A stretch of 64,000 nt of DNA. Source: Kingdonia uniflora. Its lineage: Eukaryota; Streptophyta; Magnoliopsida; Ranunculales; Circaeasteraceae. Location: contig JACGCM010001659.1 of assembly GCA_014058105.1 (NCBI GenBank), positions 6,259,001-6,323,000 on the forward strand, read 5' to 3'. Position numbers and translations under genes: made by a program. Positions 55,681-64,000 of this stretch are shown piece by piece; within the stretch, counting starts at the first letter, position 1, and each line of letters opens with the position of its first letter. The notes below the pieces were generated by a model. The model was not told where the DNA came from and did no database searches. It was given only the letters and a program-made list of their open reading frames with translations.

Positions 55681-56230
55681 AAATCCCAAGAAATAGGTTC
55701 AATGGGGAAAACAAATCATTGTGATATAGATTCATGCAAATAAGGAGCTTGTCACTCCAGAGTTCATCTCGTTGTACATAAATGTAAATATGCATGATAT
55801 CTTGAAGCGAATACTAGGCTGAGTTTTCTTAAACTCTTAATGAGTTTTATATCTCATTATTTGAGTGGGGTGTCTAGCTACAAAAGTGCTCTTCATAGAC
55901 TCACCAAGGTGATTGTGGAAGTGCGGCCACTTCCTATGAGAAATTAGGCTAAATTCACTAAAGCCTTCACCAATACTGGGATTAAGTACATGGCTGAAAT
56001 GTGTTGAAATTTAGGAATTGCACCTGGTAGGGTTGTATGTGGTTTTCCTCAATGTATAAAATTGAATAATGAGTTCAAGACTCTGATCACTTATTATTCT
56101 TATACGTTGAAGATTGTCCATTTCGTAAAGGTTCAAGTCTAAGGACACCTTTACTTATGTACATCTCTATTTATTGAAACCGTTATCTCGTTTCTTTTCT
56201 CCTTCAGAAAGTTTTTTAAAAGTGGGGGAT
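55681..56230 (+). other. 3' untranslated region of copia 2
   Basis: No coding sequence; lies between RNase H and the 3' LTR and ends with the purine-rich tract AAAAGTGGGGGA before 56231. Confidence 0.7.
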
Positions 56231-56889
56231 TGTTGGTTTTTTCAAAAACTCCTTGGGCTTGGGCTCACCTTTAAGATTCTCCTATGGGATTAGATTTGTT
56301 CTTGACTTGGTCTTTACTCTCCAAACGGCTAGTATTGAAGACCTGATCTTTGGGCTTTAAAATGCATATACATTATGGATAAAGCTTTAAAACGGATGTA
56401 CGTTATGTATAAATCCGTTGCACAACTCCTCTATATATATCCTTTGGAACACCACTTTTTAGATATAACACAAAACTTTTTTCTCTCTGAGCACTATTCA
56501 TCTCTCTCTCCCAACTTGATATTACGGTTTACCTTGAGGTGCTACCATCGTTTACGTAGAATTCCCGGTGTGAGGCCACAGTATACCTGCTCGTTGTATC
56601 CTGGGAGAGTAGTCGAGTTACGTCGAGATACTCTTTAAATAGCGTGCGACCCACGCCTCGAGCGCTAATCATCTTGTTACTCTTTCAGATCAATTGCTAT
56701 CACGAAGCTTAATTTTGTTGTGAAGTTCGAAGTTACTGTAACTGTTGCAGTTTGAAGATACTATTAGTATTTGAAGTTACTGTAGCTGTTAAGTTTTTGA
56801 AGTTACTGTAGCTATTGCTATTCTGAATCACTAAACAGAAAAAGAAAAGGGAAAGCTAATTATAGGTTCTTTACATATTTTATTCTACA
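56231..56889 (+). repeat. 3' LTR of copia 2
   Basis: 659 bp, highly similar to 51015-51679 but with several substitutions and small indels, including a shorter TA run and a reduced minisatellite at 56725-56830. It is followed by the right copy of the GATTC duplication. Confidence 0.92.
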
Positions 56890-57222
56890 GATTCAGAAAA
56901 ACAATAGCTATAGTAACATCGAACAACAACAGCTACAGTAACTTTGAACACTTAGCAGCTGCAGTAACTTCGAATACCAATAGTAACTTCAAACTGCTAT
57001 AGTAACTTCGAACTACTACAGCTACAGTACTTCGAACTGCTACAGTAACTTTGAAGTGTTACAGCTACATTAACTTTGAACTTCGTAACAGAATTAAACT
57101 TCGTGACCGCAATTGATTTGAAATAGTAACAAGATGATTAGTGCTCGAGGCGTGGGTCGCACTCTCTTTAAAGAGTATCTCGACGTAACTCGACTACTCT
57201 CCCAGGATACAACGAGCAGTAT
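56890..57222 (-). repeat. Older copia-2-family LTR, minus orientation (right part)
   Basis: Reverse complement of the copia-2 LTR from its 3' half: inverted GTAACTTCGAA/CTACAGTAAC minisatellite (56905-57080), then TAGTGCTCGAGGCGTGGGTCG and CTCCCAGGATACAACGAGCAG. It ends abruptly at about 57222 without reaching the LTR start, so this LTR is truncated. Its other part is 50950-51014. Confidence 0.85.
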
Positions 57223-57475
57223 TTAAGGCATAACAACTATTTACCATGTTTTATATCAGCAGTATTTAAGGCATGTCACAACTTCCAATAAAGTCTTTAT
57301 CACAAGTGCACATCTCAAGTAGAATTTTTGGGAGACCCAACATTCAAAACTACTATTCTTTCAAGATAAAAGGAAGCCATCAATACAGTATTTAAACGAG
57401 TGAACTTCTCAACCAACACCACTCGCAACACACGTTTCTGCTGCTATTGGCTGAGAGGGGGCAGTTGTAAGGGCT
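57223..57475 (+). mobile_element. 3' internal end of a second Tat element with polypurine tract
   Basis: From about 57398 (CTTCTCAACCAACACCACTCGC) the sequence is the reverse complement of 40985-41050 in the minus-strand Tat element. It ends GGCTGAGAGGGGGCAGT, the polypurine tract, at 57475. This is what remains of the interior of a plus-oriented Tat element. 57223-57397 contains TATTTAAGGCAT twice (57225 and 57267) and is not recognised. Confidence 0.75.
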
Positions 57476-58162
57476 TATTTCTAATCCTCGTACTGAGTCT
57501 GATATTCGAACTCACATAGCTCGAGTAACCACACTGATAACCAACCAAGGACAGAGATCAAGCAGATTGTAAGATAGACTCCCTCTTCTATAGTTCAAGG
57601 ATATTGAAGCATCTAGTAACATCGCACTGCAGAAGATACTCAGATGTCCACCAACAGTTCGTATACATACGAACATCGTTAGAGATCGTATCGTCATCAA
57701 CAATTTAAAGTTACAGCTAAGGTCATCACGAGATCCGTTACAAGGACAGTAATTATCAGATAGCAAGATGTTACAAAAGACCTCATAAAAGACTCACAAA
57801 ATTCATAAATTGTAGCGTTCCTCATTAAAGCAATAACGGTCATGTTATAAGACCTATAAATAGGATCAGAGAGCTAAAAATGAAGGGAGGTTGCTAAAAA
57901 ACATATCTAAGAGAGGTTGCTCTGACACATCTTCTAAGAGACCTTTTTCTACATTACTCTCTCTCTCTCTCTCTTTGTAATAGCTAGCAGTCTATAAACA
58001 TCTCTCTTTTTCTAAAATCCTCAGGAGAGGTCATAATTTTTAACCCATTCAAGGGTTTTCCACGCAAAAACTTGTGTTAGTTACTTTTGGTTCCTATCTA
58101 GCATTCCATATTTCAAGGGTGTAAGGCACTATCTTCGCCCAATATGAAAATAGGCTATTATA
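57476..58162 (+). repeat. Tat LTR in plus orientation (LTR C)
   Basis: 687 bp, TGTAAGGGCTTATTTC...TAGGCTATTATA. It matches LTR B (40296-40984) in reverse complement along its length; a polypurine tract lies directly before it, so it is a 3' LTR. The TATA box (CTATAAATAGG, near 57853) and a (TC)n run (57955-57978) are present. The last CA has become TA. HSDH intron 2 sequence follows. Confidence 0.9.
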
Positions 58163-58259
58163 ATCCTATTTTAAGTTGTTAACATCACCACATTAATATA
58201 ACGCGAAATTAAACATATAGTTGCAATTATAAGTAAAAAGATATAGTAATAATATTTAC

Positions 58260-58410
58260 CAAATTAGGTAAGAGTAGCGAGAGACGACGAAGTGTTCTTG
58301 AGTCTGCAAATCTCTAACAATAAATAATCATCCAAATCCTTTGTAAACACATCGGAAATGAGTATTAGTTATTTGCTATCGCACACTCCAACATCTCTCA
58401 ACACCAATCC
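58260..58410 (-). pseudogene. HSDH exon 2 with two stop codons
   Basis: After AAAAGCAG it reads GLVLRDVGVCDSK*LILISD, then VFTKDLDDYLLLEICRLK and SSSLATLT*F, ending G|GTAAAT. It is 151 bases, matching phase 0 from exon 1 and phase 1 into exon 3, 18 kb away. It corresponds to the part of plant HSDH between the nucleotide-binding loop and the CTASSE region. Two TAA codons make the gene non-functional. Confidence 0.9.
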
Positions 58411-58496
58411 CTGCTTTTTTGTTTTAGTGAGAAACAACAATTAGAGTTTGAATTGTTTTTGAAATTGTTGAAATATGAATAGATTAAGTTAAGGAC

Positions 58497-58592
58497 ATGT
58501 TTGGCATGGAGAGACCTGCACGAGACAATATGTTGGAGAAGCTGTGTTCCGACTCCTCCACAACCAAGCAAGACTACTGGAATACTCTTCAT
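58497..58592 (-). pseudogene. HSDH exon 1
   Basis: 32 codons from the ATG at 58592-58590: MKSIPVVLLGCGGVGTQLLQ, then HIVSCRSLHAKH. It contains the dinucleotide-binding loop GCGGVG (GxGxxG). The donor is CAT|GTCCTT, weaker than the usual CAG|GT. No transit peptide is visible before this Met, and the upstream sequence is a (GA)n run on the coding strand. Confidence 0.9.
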
Positions 58593-58594
58593 TC

Positions 58595-58667
<73 letters not shown>

Positions 58668-58668
58668 G
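58592..58668. repeat. (CT)n/(GA)n microsatellite upstream of HSDH exon 1
   Basis: About 77 bp of CTCTCT with occasional TTT interruptions on the plus strand. On the HSDH coding strand it is a (GA)n tract directly before the start codon, a common feature of plant 5' UTRs. An open frame through it (58497-58694) is spurious. Confidence 0.9.
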
Positions 58669-59029
58669 TTCTAGTCTTCAAGTGTAAGATGTAGCTTGGC
58701 AGATGATATGGTGCATTTCATCCAAGGGTTCAGTATTGCCATACTTGAGGGTGATGCAAATGTCGTGTTCTTGTATGAACAATGGACATTGCTAGTTATA
58801 ACGATTGTCAGGTGGTGGTGCTTGTTACCATTCTCTCAGAAAAAGAGAAAGATGATTTGTGTTTGGCTTGAGAAGGACAAATACAAACATTTTAAGAGTA
58901 TGGCATATATTGTTTTTGTTTCTTTATTTGGCATGAGAAAGACACTCATTCAAATATACTGCATGAAAATAAGGGTGTGTTTGGGAGTTGGAATGGGGCT
59001 TACGGTTTCTATGTATGGTGTTTAACAAT
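58669..59029. other. Unassigned stretch upstream of HSDH
   Basis: The open frame 58696-59025 (109 codons) has no recognisable domain. The region may include the former HSDH promoter; no TATA box could be picked with confidence. Confidence 0.35.
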
Positions 59030-59842
59030 TGTTAAAGGAACCTATAATTAGCTTTCCCGATAACGTAATAGAACAGGAGTAATAACTGCAGCGACTAGAA
59101 TACAATAGGAGCAGCAAGAGCAGGTCTGAAGCAGCAACAGTAGGCCTGATAAGTAGGCAGCAACAACCAGGTTCTATTTAAATGCAACAAAAGCAGCAAC
59201 AGTCGAATAACAGCAGCAATAACGCAGTTATTAGCAGCAATAGTATCACAATTATAAACAACAGCAACAACCGGTCTAATTTGCAGTGGTAATGATGAAC
59301 TTAGGTAGGTATGATTTACAGCGACAAAGAGCAACAGAATGACGACAACAAATAAATAAAAGCTCGAGGCGTGGAACACACTCCCTTTAAAGAGTATCTC
59401 GACTAACCCCTTAGTACAGGTTATACAATTGAATCTCTCCCAGGATACAACGAGTTGTGATCGTTAGATCGATACGGAAGTCTCTGTACCGGAGACAGCG
59501 TAATATGTTTTTTTAGCACCTCAAACAGAAAGCGTAATAAGTATTAAGTAGGAGTATGAACTGTTAGAGAGAGAGAGAGATGATGAAACAGTTATTCTTG
59601 TTTTTCTGTATTTTCTTGGAAGGTGGTAAGAAATGTATTTATAGAGATGAAATATGATGGCTCTTTCCAACGTGCATGAGATTCAAATGCCTAAAGATTA
59701 GGTCTTTAGTCGCTGGTTGTGGAGAGAAAAACGTGAAGACCAAGCCAAGTCATTCAAGCCCAAGCCCATGATAGATAACTTTTTGATAAAAAGATTAGGG
59801 TGAGTCTAGCCCAATCCCAAAGGGCCCCAAGGCCTTCAGACA
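59030..59842 (-). repeat. Diverged copia-2-related LTR, minus orientation (LTR D)
   Basis: GGAACCTATAATTAGCTTTCCC near 59037 matches the copia-2 LTR end in reverse. A CAGCAACAA-type minisatellite follows (59080-59290). CTCGAGGCGTGG, TTTAAAGAGTATCTCGAC and CTCTCCCAGGATACAACGAG (59360-59455) match the LTR core; AAGACCAAGCCAAGTC and CAAGCCCAAGCCCA near 59740-59765 match its start. Tentative bounds are TGTTAAAGG (59030) and CTTCAGACA (59842). No matching 5-bp duplication was found. Confidence 0.6.
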
Positions 59843-59850
59843 ACGCCAAA

Positions 59851-60250
59851 TGTAATGGCCTAATTTTGTTAGTTCGAAATGGCTCAGAATTAGCTCTTAC
59901 ACCAATGTACATGTGACAAAATCTATTGTAAAGCAAGAAATGACACAGATAATTTAGTATGAAAAACCTTTGAATAGGTAAGAAACTACGACCTTGAGTT
60001 AAGGGTTTTAGTAACAGTAAATTTTATTGCTTGAGGCTGATATCTTATTACAAGCGATCTCTTTTGAAATAGTTGATCTTTGTGAATAAAAAGTTTTTTG
60101 TTAGAGTATAGAAAATCTGGATTTTCTTGGTCCTCCTGTCTCTTCTGGAACTTTTTCTTTATATAGACCTTACCCGCAGCTCGTTATCGTACTGAAGTAC
60201 ATTTTTCAAATAATGGCATAAGTGGCGGTAGACTGTGTAATTGTTGAGTT
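59851..60250 (-). repeat. Tat-like LTR of a second subfamily, minus orientation (LTR E)
   Basis: Begins TGTAATGGCCTAATTTTG on the plus strand and contains AAAACCTTTGAATAGGTAAGAAACTACGACCT, the diverged counterpart of AACCCTTGAATGGGTTAAAAACCACGACC in the Tat LTRs. A TATATAG promoter box lies near 60161. GCCAAA before it (59845-59850) is the start of a Tat-type PBS, but the next bases belong to LTR D, so the interior is lost. The right end is uncertain. Confidence 0.6.
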
Positions 60251-60256
60251 CGTGGG

Positions 60257-63200
60257 TGTCACGCCCCAAAATCCAGTAATCGGTAGCTAGACCAATTACT
60301 GAGATTCAAGGATGTGCAGGTTGGGGAATCCAAAGATTCGCCCCACGAACAACTGAGCCGTCGATAAAATCTGACCCAGTCATTCATAATAGTATCACAA
60401 CAGATCAAAAAGGAAAGACAGAAACAACGGAAGACTAAGATAACAGAATCTAAACGTAAGATTCTACAAACCTCTACGTAGTAACCCCAACTGCAATAAC
60501 TGGAGAATGAGCCACCAGCTCAGCTCCCTAAAGATCACCACAGCAGCAACTAAAACCTAAAACAGTCTGCCACTGAAAGGGGATACGAGAGTAAGCAAAC
60601 AATGAGCTCACTAACTCCCAAGAATAGCTAAACGATTATACTAACCAATGAGCAGGATAATATAATCATAATAGGATATAATAATATCTACGATAAACAA
60701 TATATATGTCTAAATACATACAGGAAGCCTAATAGGTATCTAATAGATACATAACTAGTCTAATGATTATGTGTAAATATACTATAATTATACATACACA
60801 TCTGGAGCAAAGGAGTGTTAAGATTATAACTACACTTCAGTCCCAAGGACTACTAACTACACTTTAATCATTACCGTGGCCCTCAGCGCCACAAGCGACA
60901 AACCTACCTCAGAAATACAATCACACATGAGGGTAAACACCCTTGGCTCACAATAATCCAACAGGGTTACCCAAACCCCAACCAGGAATAACCCCGAAGC
61001 TATCACAAGCTGAGCGAGATCGCCCACAACCAAATGCCAGCCTAAAGCTCACAGCAACCAACCAGACTAATTAACCTAATAAATTCACCAGATACAGAAG
61101 AGGGAGGAATAAATGTAAAGAGGAGAGGATTATGCAGAAGGAAGATGAATCTAATTATACCGCAAATCAATTAAGAGAAGAGGAATTCAAATAAGAGGAG
61201 AAGAATATGATAAACTAGGATAATCCGATAATTATCCCAATGCAATGATATGTTATAATGATGATAAGATGGAATGAGATAATCTTATAATTATCCCAAG
61301 TGCAGAAGATTCTATATTAAACATAATGCAGAAAGAGTTAAGGATTCCTATCAGAAGAACCTACGAATTGGAAGTATGCAGAGATGTAATGAAATGCTTG
61401 ATGATGATGATGATGATGATGCATTATGATGCAGAATGATTTAGCGATGTCAACCCAAAGGGCTAGCCCCCATGACTAAGGCGGGCTGACAACTGCTGGA
61501 AAAGGATTTACCTTACCGGATATTATTGGATACAAGGGTACGATGCACTGCACTAGCTCGACCAGACTATGAGGATATTACATCAATTTATCAAATCCCA
61601 CGGAGCCAACGTCCGATCTATATTTATATTCCAAGGCATTTCAACCACCAGGATAATCCCTGTACTGGATTATAAATACTATCGCATACCATCCCACACT
61701 CCCGAATGGGTGACTAGGTATAATAGTATCCATCCTGAACCCACCTTCTATTTTAACCCGATTAAGGAATCCTTGAACCTCTTGAGGGTCAGCCGATACG
61801 GAGTTATTTATGAATCCGATCGCAGTAAGATAAGGAGAATATATTAATTATGGATGTGAGCAAAAATCCTAAAGACTGAAACATAACTGCTGCCAACACA
61901 TCTAGCACACAATAGGATAACTACCTGCCTGAAAGCGTGGCAACCAAAGCTAACACAGATGCCCTCCTGTGACTCAGTTGCACCATCTAGACCTAGATGA
62001 AATAGCAACTTAACCGTCAGGACATCTAAACAACATCAGTCTTTAAGATTCCTTAAAGCAACATGATTACCATAATGTGCCACAGTACCCTAGCTGTCAA
62101 CACAGACTAGTACTCATGGGGTAACCTACAAGTGTCCAACAAGTAGCCAACAATCCCCAAAAACTGAACCTCACAATCCTCTTAATCATGTACATAAGTC
62201 ACTAGCGCGGATGTACAGGAATCGGATTCAACAAGAGGTTCAGCCGCATTCCAACATCTCAGGCGACGTACAACTTCATAAACCACCTGGCTCAGCCGCG
62301 GAACTCACTGAGCCATGTTGTCTCGCTACCTCCTAGATGACAGAAGGGAACACAACCCTAACAGCCTTATCCCGAGGAAAGAAGGCTTACGGGTAAGCTC
62401 TATTAGCCCTAAGAATCATGAGGACAATAAGTGTCACAACACGATAAGCAAACAATCCTAAGGCAAACTATCAGAAGTTCAACATCCATAACTAACCCCC
62501 ACGGACAAGCCGTCTGCTCACTACCAACAACTAACAGTCCAAGAGATACCACACTCCCACATAGACTCTAACATTCCAAACAATCACCAATCACAACAAC
62601 AGTGTTCAAGGACCAGGCCTTGAGAACACAGAGTACACCTAGACTAGTCCTAAGGCTAATCCAACCACAGCAGGCAAGAGGACGAGCTCCGAATCGAAGA
62701 CCATGTCTTACTGAAGCTATGTCGCCTCAAGACTGCCCTGGAACCAAGTTCAGCAACCTAAACCAACCAAGGTGCTATACTATAAGGTAAGAACTATAGT
62801 CTCTGAACTACACTATCTCAGAGAAATGGCGACTAACTACAGTCGTCCATACATCTCCACTAATCGCTAAACCTAGTTACTAATGCCCTGAAACAAGCTG
62901 TGCACCCTAATAACAGGCCAACAATACCATAATCAATATTATATATATATATAAATAAATAGCGACGCTGAGGGGTCGCAACATACTGAGAAATTCCTCT
63001 GTTCTCAACCTCAACGAAGAAAGGATCCGTGAGAACCACCCTCAATGAAATTTGTCTAAGAGGAATCTCAGGAGTCATCGTCACATCGACGACAACAGAG
63101 AATAACCTCCTCTGGTTAATCATAACCTATGGATTCTATCTAGTAACTAAACTCACATTGTTGCGGGTTTTACTAGCATGTTAAACCCTTAAATACTCTC

Positions 63201-63999
63201 ATCTAAGGTATGCTAAACGGATAACCAGTAAGGTAACATAAGCAATTAACCCACTTACTAACCTTGTCACAGTTATAATATGTTATACTAGGCATGCATT
63301 CCTATAACTCACAAATCAGGATAATAATCTAGCTATTCAAGAAGATAAAACTTGCATGTTGTCCAATGCAATGCCCTAGAAGAATATTCATTCCAAGCAC
63401 AGCAACCCAAAGCTCCGACGACAGCATCTCGCGAACAAATCACCCGAATCACAGAACAACCCAACAATCACCAACAATCCAACCCAAACAATCACCGCCA
63501 CCGGCCAATGTTCGATCACGCATCACCGCCCAACACTGGCGATAAACCCATTCAAACACCACCACCGCCGAAGCCCAATCTTCCAAAAATCAATCACAAC
63601 AACAAACCCACACCTGCAATAAATCACACACTTCTATAAACCCCAATACTCCACAATTAAACCCAATCCACCGATGTTCACAAACCCTAAAATCAGCCCA
63701 ACAAGGGTTCCACCAAAACCAAAATCAACCCAAAGATTCAAGAGAGAGAGAAAAATTACTCACCGAGAGAAACGGCGAAGATCACGGCGAGGAATCCGAG
63801 AAGAAATTGGCAAGCAAGGGAGGAGAGGATTGAAGAGAGAGAGAAATGAAATCTGAGGTGAATGGGTTATATAAACTCTAAAAGGCCACACGCATCTCGA
63901 GGCAAACCAACGGCCGATATCGCGAAGAAAAACCCAACTCGATCGTCGAAACACGCCTCTGTTCAAACAGAAAATAAGTTGTTCGAATAGAAAACAAAA
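60257..63999 (-). repeat. Probable long Ty3/gypsy LTR (Del/Tekay-like), running off the window
   Basis: On the minus strand the region ends GATTTTGGGGCGTGACA at 60257, the typical 3' end of long plant Del/Tekay LTRs. Near the window edge the same strand has a TATA box (GTTTATATAACCC, about 63868-63880) followed by a CT-rich leader and a good donor (CTCGGTGAGT, near 63760). CGCATCTCGAGGCAAA (63892) also occurs in the LTR-like insert at 20635. Short open frames are proline/glutamine-rich and not recognised. A (GAT)n run lies at 61400-61421. The assignment is an inference from LTR end and promoter layout; no pol sequence is in view. Confidence 0.5.
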
Positions 64000-64000
64000 G

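Larger units (their letters stand above)
51015..56889 (+). mobile_element. Full-length Ty1/copia retrotransposon (plus strand), copia 2
   Basis: LTRs 51015-51679 (665 bp) and 56231-56889 (659 bp), TGTTGGTTTTTTC...TTTATTCTACA, are flanked by a perfect 5-bp duplication GATTC (51010-51014 and 56890-56894). The interior has gag, protease, integrase, RT and RNase H in copia order. Each is broken by a few stops, and RT has lost a catalytic Asp. A purine-rich tract AAAAGTGGGGGA lies directly before the 3' LTR. No standard tRNA-Met PBS follows the 5' LTR. It is inserted in an inverted LTR of its own family inside the transposon cluster of HSDH intron 2. Confidence 0.93.
31072..58592 (-). pseudogene. 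Monofunctional homoserine dehydrogenase gene (HSDH), transposon-expanded pseudogene
   Basis: Homoserine dehydrogenase reduces aspartate semialdehyde to homoserine with NAD(P)H, on the plastid route to threonine, methionine and isoleucine. Eight exons in order on the minus strand give about 235 codons of a protein that is usually about 370-380 residues: 58592-58497, 58410-58260, 40198-40121, 39933-39818, 39664-39621, 32297-32210, 32044-31952 and 31112-31072. They start with the nucleotide-binding loop LLGCGGVG and end with the family signature DPRDDLSGMDVARK. All introns have GT-AG ends and most phases fit. Introns 2 (18 kb) and 5 (7.3 kb) are filled with transposons. Lesions: two stops in exon 2, an apparent deletion at the exon 5 end, and loss of everything after the ARK motif. 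There is no aspartate kinase part, so this is the small monofunctional type. Confidence 0.92.

Noticed and set aside
58497..58694. 65-codon open frame with a Leu/Ser repeat tail
   Set aside because: It reads the antisense of HSDH exon 1 and the (CT)n microsatellite.
63352..63639. 95-codon Pro/Gln/Asn-rich open frame
   Set aside because: Low-complexity composition from CCA/CAA-rich DNA inside a probable LTR; no start context or family.

Overview
This window reads as nuclear DNA of a flowering plant, most likely a eudicot. It is AT-rich, its genes have GT-AG introns, and it is filled with plant-type transposable elements: Ty1/copia, Ty3/gypsy of the Tat lineage, L1-type LINEs, Mutator/FAR1-related elements and a hAT MITE. 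I see no clearly intact host gene. The host-derived parts are decayed or broken copies of a NOP58-like nucleolar protein gene (19946-24054, +), a monofunctional homoserine dehydrogenase gene (HSDH, exons scattered from 58592 down to 31072, -) and a fragment of a family-2 aldehyde dehydrogenase gene (29109-29505, -). All coordinates, splice sites and repeats were read by eye; no alignment or database search was run.

Layout. 1-4390: a decayed Ty3/gypsy element (LTR tail, tRNA-Met-type PBS, gag, protease, RT) whose leader is interrupted by a complete 418-bp hAT MITE with a perfect 8-bp target duplication. 4440-8582 and 15661-16190: a multi-exon remnant with a plant mobile domain, coiled-coil exons and an OTU-like domain. 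It is split by a full-length copia element (8587-15660, - strand, 257-bp LTRs, duplication GTTGT). 16579-19115: a FAR1/FHY3-type Mutator transposase pseudogene (-). 19600-24054: the NOP58-like pseudogene with telo-box promoter motifs and an LTR-like insertion in intron 2. 24530-26545: a 5'-truncated LINE.

26546-58670 is dominated by the ruined HSDH locus. Eight exons in order, with matching splice phases, are spread over 27.5 kb because transposons occupy the introns. Intron 5 holds a gag-only LTR element (32398-34755, duplication TAAAC), a LINE with a poly(A) tail (to 38700) and a solo LTR (38710-39480). Intron 2, about 18 kb, holds a Tat element on the - strand (40296-50910), a copia element on the + strand (51015-56889, duplication GATTC) and a Tat LTR in the opposite orientation (57476-58162).

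The Tat element carries an additional gene antisense to pol (about 40985-45290), a 78-bp tandem array, and, between its RT and integrase remnants, a complete tRNA-Lys(UUU) sequence that includes the CCA tail. This tRNA sequence sits between two LTR ends facing each other. It is the most unusual structure in the window and looks like a reverse-transcribed primer tRNA fixed in the genome. 58670-63999 holds more LTR material: a copia-like LTR, a Tat-like LTR and what appears to be a very long Ty3/gypsy LTR running off the window edge.
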